64,000 nt of DNA from Selenomonas sputigena_A (GTDB lineage: Bacteria; Bacillota; Negativicutes; Selenomonadales; Selenomonadaceae), in contig NZ_CP194411.1 in assembly GCF_051603425.1 (NCBI RefSeq), positions 620,001 to 684,000 of the forward strand, in the 5' to 3' direction. The notes below the pieces were generated by a model that was not told the origin of the DNA, searched no databases, and saw nothing but the letters and a program-made list of their open reading frames with translations. Shown one piece after another: positions 63,290-64,000 of this stretch; position 1 is the first letter of the stretch, and each line of letters opens with the position of its first letter. The position numbers and the translations under genes are program-made.

Positions 63290-63317
63290 ATTGTACCATG
63301 AAAGCCCAAGAGGTCAA
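63290..63317 (-). promoter_or_regulatory. Promoter-like hexamers in repeat block 2
   Basis: Minus-strand TTGACC (63312-63317), 16-base spacer, TACAAT (63290-63295). The -35 is inside the alpha1 module and the -10 is just beyond it. Predicted leader to rfaE1 is about 57 bases. Confidence 0.5.
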
Positions 63318-63360
63318 GCCGTAGGCGCTGACCGATTGGTCGCTTTCATGTAAGGGCGGC

Positions 63361-63390
63361 GCACAATGTCCACAAAGTGGACGTTTGTGC
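63361..63390. repeat. Beta hairpin, block 2
   Basis: Same arms as 58383-58412 with loop AAA in place of AAC, so the difference lies in the unpaired bases. Confidence 0.7.
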
Positions 63391-63467
63391 GTGTAGTTTA
63401 CCATGAAAGCCCAAGAAGGCAAGCCCTAAGGGCGCAGCCTGATTGGTCGCTTTCATGTAAGGAGGCT

Positions 63468-63569
63468 GGACATATGTACAGCAAGCCCCCAAAGCACATC
63501 ACTTCACCAAAGCACGGCAAGTATCTCCCACTTGTACAGCATCAAGGCTTCCCGGCTGAACATATGTCC
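63468..63569 (+). repeat. Gamma repeat element, copy C
   Basis: 102 bp with the same inverted ends as copies A and B, about seven bases longer inside. It is flanked on both sides by alpha2 modules in the same orientation. Confidence 0.75.
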
Positions 63570-63704
63570 AGCGAGTTTACCATGAAAGCCCAAGAAGGCA
63601 AGCCCTAAGGGCGCAGCCTGATTGGTCGCTTTCATGTAAGGGCGGCGCACTATGTCCACGAAGTGGACGTTTATGCGTGTAGTTTAGCGTGAAAGCCCAA
63701 GAGG

Positions 63705-64000
63705 TCAAGCCGTAGGCGCAGGGTGGGCGGACGCATCCGCCAGATCCACAACGCGGCATTCATACTGCCCTTCATGCGGCGGAATCCGGCCGATCTTGTC
63801 CCCGTAGAGGCGCAGGAGCTCCTCGGCATAGTGCAGCACGACGCTGACGGGGATATGCTTCATGCAGCCCATGTGATCCTCGCCCGTCTTGGGACACTCG
63901 TGCTTGCCGCACGGATGGCATTCCTCCGGTGTCTTGATCAGGACGTCCTTGGCATCGTAGGGATAGAAGCCGGGCACAGGGCTTGAGCCGAACATCGTCA
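63705..64000 (-). CDS. Glycosyltransferase family 9 (heptosyltransferase), C-terminal part
   Basis: The C-terminal 98 residues; the gene continues past the right edge. FGSSPVPGFYPYDAKDVLI and the Cys-rich TPEECHPCGKHECPK with MGCM match the tail of LPS heptosyltransferases. The last residues (HPAPTA) and the stop are encoded by the truncated repeat module at 63688-63721, so the natural C-terminus seems to have been replaced. With waaF this makes at least two heptosyltransferases in the locus. Confidence 0.85.
   Translation of the reverse strand, partial: TMFGSSPVPGFYPYDAKDVLIKTPEECHPCGKHECPKTGEDHMGCMKHIPVSVVLHYAEELLRLYGDKIGRIPPHEGQYECRVVDLADASAHPAPTA

Larger units (their letters stand above)
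63297..63721. repeat. Modular repeat block 2 (alpha-beta-alpha-gamma-alpha-beta-half alpha)
   Basis: The 480-bp gap before rfaE1 is filled with repeat modules on the plus strand: alpha1 63297-63350, beta 63361-63390, alpha2 63402-63457, gamma 63468-63569, alpha2 63581-63636, beta 63647-63676, and a truncated alpha1 63688-63721. The last half-module runs into the 3' end of the heptosyltransferase gene and supplies its final residues and stop codon. Several short hypothetical frames here are spurious. Confidence 0.8.

Noticed and set aside
58319..63721. CRISPR array
   Set aside because: Repeats are modular, irregularly spaced, few, and have no spacers of uniform length; no cas genes are present.
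58319..63721. Integron attC sites
   Set aside because: The hairpins lack the conserved R box ends and no integrase or cassette genes with recombination sites are seen.
63366..63759. Two small frames in repeat block 2
   Set aside because: They run through alpha, beta and gamma modules; the shared peptide is a by-product of the repeat.

Overview
The window fits a Gram-negative Firmicute of the class Negativicutes (Selenomonas-like). The evidence is a Firmicute core (ribonuclease J, a PASTA-tailed class B penicillin-binding protein, low-GC style ribosome binding sites, many TTG/GTG starts) next to a complete-looking lipopolysaccharide (LPS) locus with heptose genes. I assign the taxon by inference only. 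About 95% of the window is coding and nearly every gene after 7.7 kb is on the minus strand.

Layout. 1-8.5 kb holds housekeeping and regulation: an edge-truncated response regulator with a degenerate GGDEF domain, a PBP, a MarR remnant, a TPR-like protein divergent from an AAA/DUF4143 ATPase, ribonuclease J (rnj) with a near-consensus promoter, and a Crp/Fnr regulator. 9.1-22.2 kb is a polysaccharide assembly block: a PglK-like flippase, a WbaP-type initiating phosphotransferase, GDP-fucose synthesis (manC, gmd, fcl), an orphan RelB/DinJ antitoxin, four GT4 glycosyltransferases and an acyltransferase. 22.4-47.9 kb is one tightly packed run of about 27 minus-strand genes behind an extended -10 promoter at 47.9 kb. 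It begins with the pseudaminic acid pathway (pseB, pseC, pseH, pseG, pseI, and an SpsF-type cytidylyltransferase in place of pseF). Woven in are N-substituent editing enzymes (PIG-L deacetylase, formyltransferase, PseA-like amidotransferase) and a self-contained acyl-carrier module: two acyl carrier proteins, an adenylation enzyme, a KASIII and a ketoreductase-like SDR. After pseI come a LIC12162-type transferase, a methyltransferase plus kinase pair resembling a split WbdD, glycosyltransferases, a deacetylase and nucleotide-sugar enzymes. 47.9-64 kb is LPS core: O-antigen ligase, waaF, a WaaE-like GT2, VirK/YbjX, a sulfatase-fold transferase, gmhB, rfaD, rfaE1 and a partial heptosyltransferase.

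Two two-gene ATPase cassettes interrupt the core cluster: AAA + DUF4276 at 51.5-53.3 kb and AAA + PD-(D/E)XK-like at 55.1-57.0 kb. The first is bounded by a perfect 24-bp direct repeat that duplicates the stop of the upstream gene and the ribosome binding site and start codon of waaF. That is a scar of precise insertion. Two intergenic blocks (58.3-58.6 and 63.3-63.7 kb) are built from modular repeats. One module folds into a long hairpin with compensated base changes between copies and carries promoter-like hexamers facing the next gene.

Best candidates for undescribed biology: the ACP-dependent acyl decoration pathway inside the pseudaminic acid operon, the 24-bp-bounded ATPase/DUF4276 cassette, and the structured repeat arrays.
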